Source: Frateuria_A sp051900415 (GTDB lineage: Bacteria > Pseudomonadota > Gammaproteobacteria > Xanthomonadales > Rhodanobacteraceae). From it: a stretch of 64,000 nt of DNA. The stretch lies in the NCBI RefSeq assembly GCF_051900415.1, contig NZ_JBHZGL010000009.1, positions 62,001 through 126,000 of the forward strand, read 5' to 3'. Shown here in pieces: positions 26,179-34,359 of the stretch. Both the position numbers and the translations under genes were made by a program. The notes beneath the pieces are model-generated. The model was not told where the DNA came from. It did not search any database and was given only the letters and a program-made list of their open reading frames with translations. Numbering within the stretch: position 1 is the first letter of the stretch; every line of letters begins with the position of its first letter.

Positions 26179-27551
26179 TGCCCCATCGCCGCTGCCTGTT
26201 CCAGTTCCACCCGCAGCGCCTTCACCAGTTCGCCGCGCGCCACCTCGAACTGGTCGCCGCGGCGCAGGTCCTTGACCGTCACCACGCCCTTGGCCAGTTC
26301 GTCCTCGCCCAGCACCACGGCAAAGCGGATGCCGGCGCGGTCGGCGTACTTGAACTGCTTGCCGAGCTTGCCGCTCTCCAGCACCGCCTCGGTGGCGATC
26401 CCGGCCGCACGCAGCTCGTTGGCGATCGCCAGGTAGGCCGGCAGCTGCGCCGGGTCCATCTGCGTCACCAGCACGTCCACCGTGCTGCGTGCGCTGCCCA
26501 GCAAGCCGGCATCGCGCAGTTGCCAGAACAGGCGGGTCAGGCCGATGGAGATGCCCACGCCCGGCAGCTTCGACTTGGTGTACTGGCTGGCCAGGTTCTC
26601 GTAGCGGCCGCCCGAGCAGATCGAGCCGATCTGCGGATGGTCGTTGAGCGTGGTCTCGTAGACGGTGCCGGTGTAGTAGTCCAGGCCGCGGGCGATCGAG
26701 AGGTTCAGCGCGAAATGCGTCTCGGGTACCCCAAAGTCGCGGATCAGCCCGAGCACTTCCTTCAGTTCGGCCCTGCCCTCCTCCAGCGCTTCGGAGCCGC
26801 TGCCCAGCGCGTCGAGTTTGGCGAAGGCGTCGTCCAGCGAGGTCGAGCGCACCTGGACGAAGTCGAGGATCTTCGCCGCGACCTCGGCCGACAGCCCGAA
26901 GGCCTCGCCGGTCAGCGTGTCGCGCACGTAATCAGGACCTCGCTTGTCGAGCTTGTCCACCTCGCGCAGCACCAGCATCTGCTGCTCGCTGTCGGCGATG
27001 CCCAGGCTCTCGAAGTAGCCCCGCATCAGCTTGCGGTTGTTGAGCTGGATGGTGAACGCGCCGATGTCCAGCTCGCGGAAGGTGCTGTAGATCACCGCCG
27101 GCAGTTCAGCGTCGTAGCGCGTGGTCAGGCTGTCCTTGCCGATCACGTCGATGTCGCACTGGTAGAACTCGCGGAAGCGCCCTCGCTGGGCGCGCTCGCC
27201 GCGGTATACGCGCTGCATCTGGTAGCGGCGGAACGGGAAGTTGAGGTTGTGCTCGTGCTCGGCGACGTAGCGCGCCAGCGGTACCGTGAGATCGAAGCGC
27301 AGCGCCAGATCGGGCTTCTCGCCCTGCTCCTGCGCGCCCGTCGACTGCACGAAGTACACCTGCCGCTCGGTCTCGCCGCCGGTCTTGGTCAGCAGGACAT
27401 CGGCAAATTCGATCACCGGCGTCTCCACCGGCAGGAAGCCGAAGCGCTCGAAATTGCGGCGGATGGTGTCGAGCATGCGCTGGAACGCGATCTGGTCCAG
27501 CGGCAGCAACTCGAGCACGCCAGGCATGGTGCGGGCCGGGGTAAGCGCCAT
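26175..27551 (-). CDS. hisS: histidyl-tRNA synthetase
   Basis: Charges tRNA-His with histidine. The 458-residue class II synthetase shows motif 2 around RRYQMQRVYRGERAQRGRFREF, the HisRS-specific RGLDYYTGTVYE, and motif 3 near GVGISIGLTRL, followed by the C-terminal anticodon-binding domain. AGAGGA lies 4 bases before the ATG. It is the first gene of a unit with an ammonia-lyase-like enzyme and a small conserved protein. A HisZ identity is unlikely because the tRNA synthetase motifs and C-terminal domain are complete. Confidence 0.95.
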   Translation of the reverse strand: MALTPARTMPGVLELLPLDQIAFQRMLDTIRRNFERFGFLPVETPVIEFADVLLTKTGGETERQVYFVQSTGAQEQGEKPDLALRFDLTVPLARYVAEHEHNLNFPFRRYQMQRVYRGERAQRGRFREFYQCDIDVIGKDSLTTRYDAELPAVIYSTFRELDIGAFTIQLNNRKLMRGYFESLGIADSEQQMLVLREVDKLDKRGPDYVRDTLTGEAFGLSAEVAAKILDFVQVRSTSLDDAFAKLDALGSGSEALEEGRAELKEVLGLIRDFGVPETHFALNLSIARGLDYYTGTVYETTLNDHPQIGSICSGGRYENLASQYTKSKLPGVGISIGLTRLFWQLRDAGLLGSARSTVDVLVTQMDPAQLPAYLAIANELRAAGIATEAVLESGKLGKQFKYADRAGIRFAVVLGEDELAKGVVTVKDLRRGDQFEVARGELVKALRVELEQAAAMGQ

Positions 27552-27674
27552 GGAATCCTCTGCTTGCGGGGTAACGGAAGCGGCGGCCGATGGCCGCGCG
27601 ACGGCAGCCGCCTAGGTTAGCAGATGGGCACGCCCGCCCCGGCGCGCGATGCGCGAAAAAAAGCGGCGGGGATG

Positions 27675-27703
27675 TTGCCAAGCCTGCGCCGGCTCACTAA
27701 GAT
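27675..27703 (+). promoter_or_regulatory. promoter for tRNA-Pro
   Basis: TTGCCA, exactly 17 bases and TAAGAT form a good sigma-70 promoter. Transcription would begin about 5 bases before the mature tRNA. Confidence 0.8.
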
Positions 27704-27714
27704 ACGCGGCTCCA

Positions 27715-27791
27715 CGGGGTGTAGCTCAGCCTGGTAGAGCGCTACGTTCGGGACGTAGAAGTCGCATGTTCGAATCATGTCACCCCGACCA
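27715..27791 (+). tRNA. tRNA-Pro (anticodon CGG)
   Basis: A 77-base tRNA with acceptor stem CGGGGTG/CACCCCG, D-arm AGCTCAGCCTGGTAGAGC, anticodon stem CTACG/CGTAG with loop TTCGGGA (anticodon CGG, codon CCG), T-loop TTCGAAT and encoded CCA. Confidence 0.97.
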
Positions 27792-27801
27792 AGGTTCGTG
27801 G

Positions 27802-27833
27802 AAAGGCCACCGCTAGCGGTGGCCTTTTTCTTT
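27802..27833 (+). terminator. intrinsic terminator after tRNA-Pro
   Basis: A perfect 12-bp stem AAAGGCCACCGC with a two-base TA loop is followed by a T-run (TTTTTCTTT). It ends the single-gene tRNA-Pro transcript. Confidence 0.93.
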
Positions 27834-27844
27834 GGGGGTTTCCC

Positions 27845-27902
27845 GTAGGAGCGCCCTTGGGCGCGACCGTGCCGCCCGGTCGCGCCCAAGGGCGCTCCTA
27901 CA
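27845..27902. repeat. hairpin repeat, GGAGCGCCCTTGGGCGCGAC family, copy 1
   Basis: Arms GTAGGAGCGCCCTTGGGCGC and its complement, with an inner palindrome GCGCCCTTGGGCGC, face each other across about 9 bases. It lies downstream of tRNA-Pro and converges on the DUF455 gene. Copy 2 is at 49277-49353. Confidence 0.85.
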
Positions 27903-27904
27903 CG

Positions 27905-28708
27905 TCATCCCGCCAACGCAGCCAGCTGGTCCATTTCCTCAGCGTCGAAGCCGGCGGCCAGCCGTGCAGGATGGTTGAACGGCCCGCGCAGGCTGCCACC
28001 CATGTAATCACGGAGCAGTTGCACGAACGTCTCGCGCGGCTCCAGCCCGTCGCGTTCGCAGCACCAGCGGAACCAGCGCGTGCCTGCCGCCACGTGGGCC
28101 ACCTCCTCGCGCAGGATCACTTCCAGGATCGCGATGGTGCGCTGGTCGCCGACGCCGCGCAGGCGCTCGATCATGCCAGGCGTCACGTCCAGGCCGCGGG
28201 CTTCCAGCACGCGTGGCACCAGTGCCATGCGGGCGAGGTCGCTGTGGGCGGTCTTGGCGGCCATCTCCCACAGGCCGTTGTGGGCGTCGAAGTCGCCGTA
28301 GGCGTGGCCCAGTTCGGCCAGCCGCTCCTGGAGCATCCGGAAGTGGCGCGCCTCGTCGTGGGCGCAGCTGGCCCAGTCGCGGTAGTAGGCGTCCGGGAAG
28401 CCGCGGAAGCGGTAGACCGCATCCCATGCCAGGTTGATCGCGTTGAACTCGATGTGTGCGATGGCATGGACCAGCGCCGCACGCCCCTCGGGCGTACCCA
28501 GGCCGCGTTGCGGGACCTGGCGCGCTTCGACCAGGCGCGGACGGAGCGGCCGGCCTGGCACCCCGATTGGCTCGGGAAGCGAGGCCTGCGGATCGGGTCG
28601 CAACTCGCCCGCCTGCAGACCCCGCCATGCTTCGTGAGTCAGGCGGAGCTTTTCCTCCGGATCGCTGGCGTCGAGGCAGCGGCGGGCGGCTTGGTGCAGG
28701 TCGGTCAT
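27905..28708 (-). CDS. DUF455 family ferritin-like protein
   Basis: A 267-residue protein of the DUF455 family, predicted to be a four-helix ferritin-like di-iron protein; the reaction is unknown. Metal-binding candidates are the acidic and His residues in AHIEFNAINLAWD, CAHDEARHFRML and REEVAHVAAGTRWF. The family block YGDFDAHNGLWEMA is clear. It is divergent from the VOC gene across 84 bases. Its relatives include a tRNA-modifying enzyme (MiaE-type), but that name is not warranted here. Confidence 0.85.
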   Translation of the reverse strand: MTDLHQAARRCLDASDPEEKLRLTHEAWRGLQAGELRPDPQASLPEPIGVPGRPLRPRLVEARQVPQRGLGTPEGRAALVHAIAHIEFNAINLAWDAVYRFRGFPDAYYRDWASCAHDEARHFRMLQERLAELGHAYGDFDAHNGLWEMAAKTAHSDLARMALVPRVLEARGLDVTPGMIERLRGVGDQRTIAILEVILREEVAHVAAGTRWFRWCCERDGLEPRETFVQLLRDYMGGSLRGPFNHPARLAAGFDAEEMDQLAALAG

Positions 28709-28792
28709 GGGCCAAGTTTACGGTGTGGCTTGCGTTGCCATCGCCACGGAGCGACTGCATAGTGGCGCTCCACACTTTCCAGGGAACGGAAC

Positions 28793-29170
28793 ATGCAGAA
28801 TTTTCGTACGGTCGAGATCAAGGCCTTCGTGCCGGCACGCGACTACGATCTGTCGCGACGCTTCTACGCCGACGCGGGCTTCGAGGAGAAGTCGAACTCC
28901 GATGGCGTGGCCTACTTCGCGGCGGGTGAATGCAGCTTCCTGCTGCAACGCTTCTACCAACAGGCACATGCCGAGAACTTCATGATGCACCTGCTGGTGG
29001 AAGACGCCGATGCCTGGCACCGGCGCCTGGTCGAGCAGGACATCGTCGGCCGCTATCGCGAGCATAACGTGCGCATGACCGCGCCAGCGGATCGCCCCTG
29101 GCGCATGCGCGACTTCCAGTTGACCGACCCGTCGGGCGTGCTCTGGCGCATCGCCCACAACATCGGCTGA
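28793..29170 (+). CDS. VOC-family (glyoxalase/bleomycin resistance fold) protein
   Basis: A 125-residue protein with one vicinal-oxygen-chelate domain: FVPARDYDLSRRFYADAGFEE at the start and the C-terminal DFQLTDPSGVLWRIAHN, typical of the fold. Substrate and metal are unknown. The gene ends 7 bases before the end of the convergent purF gene, with no room for a separate terminator. Confidence 0.82.
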   Translation: MQNFRTVEIKAFVPARDYDLSRRFYADAGFEEKSNSDGVAYFAAGECSFLLQRFYQQAHAENFMMHLLVEDADAWHRRLVEQDIVGRYREHNVRMTAPADRPWRMRDFQLTDPSGVLWRIAHNIG

Positions 29171-29177
29171 GCCGGCA

Positions 29178-30653
29178 TCAGGCGCTGCGGCGGGCGGCCT
29201 TGGCGTCGTCCGAGCGAAGCATCTCGATCTGCTGCAGGTACTCGCGGTCCAGGCCGGTGACGTACTCGCCGGAGAAGCAGGACGTGTCGAACTGCTTGAG
29301 CTCCTCGTTGCCGTCCTGCACCGCCCAGACCAGGTCGGCCAGGTCCTGGTAGATCAGCCAGTCAGCGCCTAGCAACTGCTCGATTTCCTTCTCGGATTTG
29401 CCCGCGGCGACCAGCTCGCTGGCCGAAGGCATGTCGATGCCGTAGACGTTGGGATAGCGCACCGGCGGCGCGGCCGAGGCGAAGTACACCTTTTTCGCCC
29501 CCGCATCGCGGGCCATCTGGATGATCTGCTTCGACGTGGTGCCGCGCACGATCGAGTCGTCGACCAGCAGCACCGTCTTGTTGCGGAACTCCAGGTCGAT
29601 CGCGTTCAGCTTGCGGCGTACCGATTTCACGCGGTCACCCTGCCCCGGCATGATGAAGGTGCGGCCGACGTAGCGGTTCTTGACGAAGCCCTCGCGGAAC
29701 GGCACGCCCAGCGCGGTGGCCAGCGAACTGGCGGCGGTGCGCGCGGTATCCGGGATCGGGATCACCGCGTCGATGCCATGATCGGGACGCTCGCGCAGGA
29801 TTTTCTGCGCCAGCTTTTCGCCCATGCGCAGGCGCGCCTTGTAGACCGAGACGTCCTCGATCATCGAGTCGGGCCGGGCCAGGTAGACGTACTCGAAGAT
29901 GCACGGCGCGTGCATGGCGCCCTCGGCGCAGCGGCGCGCGTGCAGCTGGCCGTCCACCGTGATGTAGACCGCCTCGCCCGGTTCCACGTCGCGCACGCGC
30001 TTGAACCCAAGCACATCGAACGCGACCGATTCGGACGCCACCGCGTATTCGCGCCCTTCCGGCGTCACCCGCTCGCCCAGCACCAGCGGACGGATGCCGT
30101 GCGGGTCACGGAAGGCCAGCAGCCCGTAGCCCTGGATCAGCGCCAGGCAGGCGTAGCCGCCGCGCGCGCGGGCGTGCACGCCGGCGACGGCCTTGAAGAT
30201 CTGGTCGGGCGTCAGCGCCATGCGGTCCTGGATCTGCAGCTCGTGCGCGAGCACGTTGAGCAGCACCTCGGAATCCGAATCGGTGTTGATGTGCCGGCGG
30301 TCGTCCTGAAACATCTCGCGCCGCAGCGCTTCGGTGTTCACCAGGTTGCCGTTGTGCGCGAAGGCGATGCCGTAGGGCGAGTTGACGTAGAACGGCTGCG
30401 CCTCGTCGGCATTGTCCGAGCCGGCGGTCGGGTAACGGCAATGGCCGATGCCGATGGCGCCGCGCAGGCGGCTCATCGCGGTCTGGTTGAACACGTCGCG
30501 CACCAGGCCGTTGCCCTTGTGCAGGCGCAGGTGCGCGCCATCGACGGTGACGATGCCGGCCGCGTCCTGCCCGCGGTGCTGCAGCACCGTGAGTCCGTCA
30601 TAAAGCGCCGATGCCACTTCAGTGGTACCGACGATGCCGATGATTCCGCACAT
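29178..30653 (-). CDS. purF: amidophosphoribosyltransferase
   Basis: First committed enzyme of purine synthesis; joins glutamine-derived ammonia to PRPP. The 491-residue protein begins MCGIIGIVG, so Cys2 is the N-terminal nucleophile after Met removal, and has the glutaminase block HRGQDAAGI and the PRPP motif VLLVDDSIVRGTTS. It is the last gene of the folC-dedD-cvpA-purF row, 45 bases after cvpA. No PurR-like operator was recognised. Confidence 0.97.
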   Translation of the reverse strand: MCGIIGIVGTTEVASALYDGLTVLQHRGQDAAGIVTVDGAHLRLHKGNGLVRDVFNQTAMSRLRGAIGIGHCRYPTAGSDNADEAQPFYVNSPYGIAFAHNGNLVNTEALRREMFQDDRRHINTDSDSEVLLNVLAHELQIQDRMALTPDQIFKAVAGVHARARGGYACLALIQGYGLLAFRDPHGIRPLVLGERVTPEGREYAVASESVAFDVLGFKRVRDVEPGEAVYITVDGQLHARRCAEGAMHAPCIFEYVYLARPDSMIEDVSVYKARLRMGEKLAQKILRERPDHGIDAVIPIPDTARTAASSLATALGVPFREGFVKNRYVGRTFIMPGQGDRVKSVRRKLNAIDLEFRNKTVLLVDDSIVRGTTSKQIIQMARDAGAKKVYFASAAPPVRYPNVYGIDMPSASELVAAGKSEKEIEQLLGADWLIYQDLADLVWAVQDGNEELKQFDTSCFSGEYVTGLDREYLQQIEMLRSDDAKAARRSA

Positions 30654-30698
30654 GGTTTGATGCCCTGCTCTCGTTGAGCGTGATGTTGTGAGGCGTGT

Positions 30699-31295
30699 TC
30701 AGGTAAGCGTGGCCGCTCGCACGGCCGAAAGGACAGATTGCGCCGGCGCGGGTGAACTGCCCGGAAGTGCCGGCAAGGTGCCCGGCGGCAACGCGGGAAG
30801 CTGCGCTGGCGGATGCAGGTAGCGGCGCACGCTCTGTGGCACCCGCTCGCCCAGCCAGGCGGCCGCGCCGGTGAACTGCGGCAGCAGCAGCGAGTGCTGC
30901 CAACCGGCCTCGCGGGTCAGTGCGGTGAAGCCAGCCAGGAACACCACCAGCGTCACCAGCAGCACGCCCCGCGCAAAACCGAACAACATGCCCAGCAAAC
31001 GGTCCAGCCCGCCCAGCCCGATCCCGGAAAGGATCCGCCGGGCGACAAACCGCAGCAGCGCACCGACGATCAGCACCACCGCGAAGCAAAGCCCGTAGCC
31101 CAGCAGGATGCGCGCCGCCGGCAGCGAGATGCTGTGCTCGAAGTGCGCCGCGACCACCGGTCCGAACGTCCAGGCGACCCAGAACGCGGCCACCCAGGCG
31201 ACCAGCGACAACACTTCCGAAACCAGCCCGCGCCACAACCCGACCAGCACCGACAAGGCCAGCACGGCGAGGATGGTGAAGTCGATCCAGTTCAT
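30699..31295 (-). CDS. cvpA: CvpA-family membrane protein
   Basis: A 198-residue inner-membrane protein with four hydrophobic helices, beginning MNWIDFTILAVLALSVLVGL, the usual CvpA start, with FVARRIL and GLGGLDRLLGMLFGFARG as family blocks. CvpA was named for colicin V production; the function in cells is unclear. The tail after the last helix is proline-rich. It stands between dedD and purF as in E. coli. Confidence 0.93.
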   Translation of the reverse strand: MNWIDFTILAVLALSVLVGLWRGLVSEVLSLVAWVAAFWVAWTFGPVVAAHFEHSISLPAARILLGYGLCFAVVLIVGALLRFVARRILSGIGLGGLDRLLGMLFGFARGVLLVTLVVFLAGFTALTREAGWQHSLLLPQFTGAAAWLGERVPQSVRRYLHPPAQLPALPPGTLPALPGSSPAPAQSVLSAVRAATLT

Positions 31296-31318
31296 GCCTG
31301 CCGCCCCGCTGTCGCGCC

Positions 31319-32290
31319 TTACGGCACGCTCACCACGTTGCCGGCCATCCCAAGCTTGGCCTTGATCTGGTCGCGCACGCGCTCGGCATCCGCGCGCTGG
31401 ATCTGCGGGCCAGCCCGCACGCGCCACAGGGTGCGGCCACCGCTGCTGACCGAATCGGTAAACCCGTCGAAGCCGGCCGCGCGCAGCTTGTCGCGCAGCG
31501 CATTGGCATCGGCCTGGCTGCCCATCGCCGCCACCTGCACCGCGTAGCCACCGGCACGCGACGGAGCCGCTGGCGATTTCGTTGGGGCGGCAGCGACGTC
31601 ACCATGTTGGTCGCTGGCACCACTTTCAAGGTGCGCCGGCGCCCCCGGAATGCTCTGGGTGATCTTCAGGCGCGCGGCCTCGGCGGCCGTGCGCGTCTGG
31701 AACGGCCCGGCAGTCACCAGCGTGAGCGCGCGGCCACGCTGCCGGATCGGTGCGCCGCTGACCGGATAGCCCAGCGCGCGCACCTTCTGGATCAGCCGCT
31801 GCGCACCCTCGTTCGAGTAGGCGCTGAGGTTGAGCGTGAAGTTGCCGCGCGCCGCGGTGCCAGCCGTATCGGCTGGCGCGCTCGCGATCGCAGGCTCGTC
31901 GGCGGGCTTCTCGGACGGCTTCGGCGCCGCAGGCTCAGGCTTGATAATTTCCGGCTGGGGAGCCTGCGCGGGCGTGGCCGCGTCCGGCTCCATTTCCACG
32001 TCATGCGGACGACGCGAGGCGATGTCGACGGTGGCCAGGCGGTCCGACGATGCCGACGCGCTCGACTGGGTCCTCGCCGGAATCACCGGCGCCGTGGTGC
32101 CGCTGCTGGCGGGCGCGTTCGGGTCCAGGCTCATCGTGCGCGTCTGCAGGTCGCGATCGGGTGCCGGCGGGATCGCCAGGCTCACCGCCTGGTCGCCCGC
32201 GGCCGTGGGCGGCGTGCTGGAGAAGAACATCGGCACGAACAGCACCAGCAACGCGAACAGGACGAAGGCACCCAGCAGGCGTGTTTTCAA
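31319..32290 (-). CDS. dedD: SPOR-domain protein, DedD-like
   Basis: Divisome-associated bitopic membrane protein. One membrane helix follows the start (LKTRLLGAFVLFALLVLFVP), then a Pro/Ala-rich periplasmic linker, then two SPOR-like parts at about residues 145-215 and 245-323 (FTLNLSAYSN..., YAVQVAAMGSQADAN...); SPOR domains bind bare glycan at division sites. I chose the TTG at 32290 because GGAG lies 8 bases upstream and because a TATAAT box ends only 11 bases before the ATG at 32317, leaving that ATG nearly leaderless. If the ATG is used the protein gains nine residues. Confidence 0.85.
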   Translation of the reverse strand: MKTRLLGAFVLFALLVLFVPMFFSSTPPTAAGDQAVSLAIPPAPDRDLQTRTMSLDPNAPASSGTTAPVIPARTQSSASASSDRLATVDIASRRPHDVEMEPDAATPAQAPQPEIIKPEPAAPKPSEKPADEPAIASAPADTAGTAARGNFTLNLSAYSNEGAQRLIQKVRALGYPVSGAPIRQRGRALTLVTAGPFQTRTAAEAARLKITQSIPGAPAHLESGASDQHGDVAAAPTKSPAAPSRAGGYAVQVAAMGSQADANALRDKLRAAGFDGFTDSVSSGGRTLWRVRAGPQIQRADAERVRDQIKAKLGMAGNVVSVP

Positions 32291-32328
32291 GACTGAAGCT
32301 CCAAGGCGGCACGGCATGCAACACGACG

Positions 32329-32334
32329 ATTATA
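32329..32334 (-). promoter_or_regulatory. -10 box upstream of dedD
   Basis: A consensus TATAAT on the minus strand between folC and dedD. No clear -35 was seen at 16-18 bases. It suggests that dedD-cvpA-purF can be transcribed separately from folC. Confidence 0.5.
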
Positions 32335-32361
32335 CCTGCCCGCGCCGCCGGCACGGTTCGC

Positions 32362-33654
32362 TCAGGCGGTCGGTTCAGCCAGCACCGCACTGGCGACGAA
32401 GAACGAGCCGAACGCCAGGATGCACTCGCCTGGCCGCGCCTGCGCGCGTGCCGCGGCCAGCGCATCGGTGACACTGGCATGCGCGTCGTGGCTCGCCTCC
32501 GGCAGGGTCTGGCGCAGCGCTTCGACCAGCGCGCCGATGGGCAGGCCGCGGGGTGAGTCTCTGTCCAGTCCGGCCAGGTGCCAGTGGTCGACCCGCGGCC
32601 CCAGCGCACTCAGCACGCCCGCCACGTCCTTGTCGGCCAGGACACCGTAGACCGCGTGCACGCGCGGGAACTGACGCAGTTGCAGCCAGTCCGCCAGGGC
32701 GCGGGCCGCCTGCGGGTTGTGGCCCACGTCCACCACCACCGCCGGGTCGCCGCCGAGCGTTTGCAGGCGCGCGCGCACCTGTACGGCCTTCAGGCCATCG
32801 GCGGCGGCCTGGCCCAGCGCGATCGGCGCGGCCAATCCGCCGATCGCGTCGAGCGCGTGCAGTGCGGCGATCGCGGCGGCGGCGTTGGCGTACTGCACCG
32901 GTGCGGCGAGCGCCGGATCGGGCAGTTCGAAAGCGGTGCCGTCGCGGTGCTGCCAGCGCCATCCCTGCAGGTGCCGTTCCACGCGGAAATCACGCCCCGC
33001 CCGCTGCACCTGTGCGCCGCTGGCCGCCAGCGCCTCGAGCAGGCCGGCCGGCGGCTCGAGTTCGCCCACGATGGCCGGGCGCCCGCGCCGCGCGATACCG
33101 GCCTTTTCGCGGCCGATGCTGTCGCGGTCGTTGCCCAGCCAGTCCATGTGGTCCATGTCGATGGTGGTGATGATCACCGCGTCGGCGTCAACGATATTGA
33201 CGGCATCGAGCCGGCCGCCGAGACCGACCTCGAGTACGGCGACGTCGAGGTCGGCGCGGGCGAACAGGTCGAGCGCGGCGAGCGTGCCGTATTCGAAGTA
33301 GGTCAGTGGGATGGCATCCGCGCCGCTGCCGCGTGCGGCTTCGATGCGTTCGAACGCGGCGACGAGGTCCTCGTCCGTCGCGTCATGGCCATCGATGCAC
33401 ACGCGTTCGTTGTAACGAAGCAGGTGCGGGGAGGTGTAGCAGCCGACCCGCCTTCCGGCGGCACCCAGCACGGCTTCGAGCAGCGCAACGGTGGAGCCCT
33501 TGCCATTGGTGCCACCAACGGTGATCACGCGCCGCGCCGGAGCTTTGGCGCCCATGCATTGCCATACCTTGTTTACCCGCTCGAGGCCGAGCTCGATGCT
33601 GTGGGGATTGACGCCTTCCTGGTAGGCAAGCCATTCGGCCAGCGTGCTTGGCAT
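32362..33654 (-). CDS. folC: bifunctional folylpolyglutamate/dihydrofolate synthase
   Basis: Joins glutamate to dihydropteroate and extends folate polyglutamates. The 430-residue protein has the P-loop GGTNGKGST at residues 47-55, TSPHLLRYNERV, YFEYGTLAALDLF, and LEVGLGGRLDAVNIVDAD, all FolC hallmarks. The start MPSTLAEWL has AAAGG upstream. It leads the conserved dedD-cvpA-purF row; accD, often found upstream of folC, is not here and a repeat-rich region takes its place. Confidence 0.95.
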   Translation of the reverse strand: MPSTLAEWLAYQEGVNPHSIELGLERVNKVWQCMGAKAPARRVITVGGTNGKGSTVALLEAVLGAAGRRVGCYTSPHLLRYNERVCIDGHDATDEDLVAAFERIEAARGSGADAIPLTYFEYGTLAALDLFARADLDVAVLEVGLGGRLDAVNIVDADAVIITTIDMDHMDWLGNDRDSIGREKAGIARRGRPAIVGELEPPAGLLEALAASGAQVQRAGRDFRVERHLQGWRWQHRDGTAFELPDPALAAPVQYANAAAAIAALHALDAIGGLAAPIALGQAAADGLKAVQVRARLQTLGGDPAVVVDVGHNPQAARALADWLQLRQFPRVHAVYGVLADKDVAGVLSALGPRVDHWHLAGLDRDSPRGLPIGALVEALRQTLPEASHDAHASVTDALAAARAQARPGECILAFGSFFVASAVLAEPTA

Positions 33655-33754
33655 GGGGGGCCTTTGTGGTGGGGCGGCGCGCAGCTTAAGGCATCGAGGG
33701 GGGCGGCGCCTTTTGCTGGTGGTTTCGTTGGCGCTGATTCGTGGATGTTCGCGA

Positions 33755-34130
33755 CTTGGCTTGCCTGCCGCGGGCTTTCGATCGCCTGCCGGCATTGAGG
33801 CGGAAGCGTGCAAAGTTGCTTTGCTCCCTCTCCCCTCCGGGGAGAGGGCTGGGGTGAGGGGCCGGGACTCGCGCGGATGGTCCCTACGGAGGTTGCTTGG
33901 TTGTCGCCCTTGCGTAGCCTCCCCGCGACTGGGCTCGCCTGCCGCGGGCTTCCGATCGCCTGCCGGCGCTCGGGTCACTTTTCTTTGCTGGCCCAAAGAA
34001 AAGTAACCAAAAGAAATGGCCTGCTAAGCCCGGTGAGAGATAAAAGCTAGGTGCCGCCTCGCCTTGATGGGTCAGTCACTTGCTCTTAGAGGAGCTGCCG
34101 CCGCTTTACCGCGGACGCTCGTGAGTTGGG
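33755..34130 (-). repeat. long dispersed intergenic repeat, copy 1 (left arm of a large inverted repeat)
   Basis: Read on the minus strand this segment matches the copies at 34349-34715 and 59443-59750 over most of its length: CAGCTCCTCTAAGAGCAAG, CACCTAGCTTTT, then a hairpin (33974-34007) of GTTACTTTTCTTTG, GGCCAG and CAAAGAAAAGTGAC, then GGCGATCGGAAGCCCGCGGC, then the TCCCCGGAGGGGAGAGGG block. Open frames in it are shadows of the repeat. Confidence 0.9.
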
Positions 34131-34359
34131 GCGAGAGTGGGTTTGCGGCTGTGTGGAGCAGCTACCGATGGAGACTTCAGAGCAGCCGGTGGTTCTGGCG
34201 CACCGGCATGACCTCTCGGCTCGAAGGCACACTGTTCGTTTCGCTTTGTCGTTGCGAGCCCTACGGGCAGTCAATGACGAATGTACGCTTCGCGAGAGGA
34301 GAGTCACCAAACGCCGATACCAGCCAACCCGCGAAGTGCCTCCCTGGCCTCGGCTCCCG
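34123..34359. other. spacer between the arms of the large inverted repeat
   Basis: About 230 bases without a gene I can support. It holds no Pfam-like reading frame; the short open frames are arginine- and serine-rich and change phase with the repeat. Together with the two arms it makes a gene-free stretch of about 1.1 kb between folC and the copper ATPase. Confidence 0.5.

Noticed and set aside
24247..26436. A 729-codon plus-strand frame opposite the ammonia-lyase
   Set aside because: Antisense shadow with no domain; the lyase on the other strand has full family motifs.
26175..27551. HisZ (regulatory subunit of ATP phosphoribosyltransferase) instead of hisS
   Set aside because: The synthetase motifs, including RGLDYYTGTVYE, and the anticodon-binding C-terminus are all present.
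34123..34359. An insertion sequence between the inverted arms
   Set aside because: No transposase-like frame, no target-site duplication and no terminal match of an IS family was seen.
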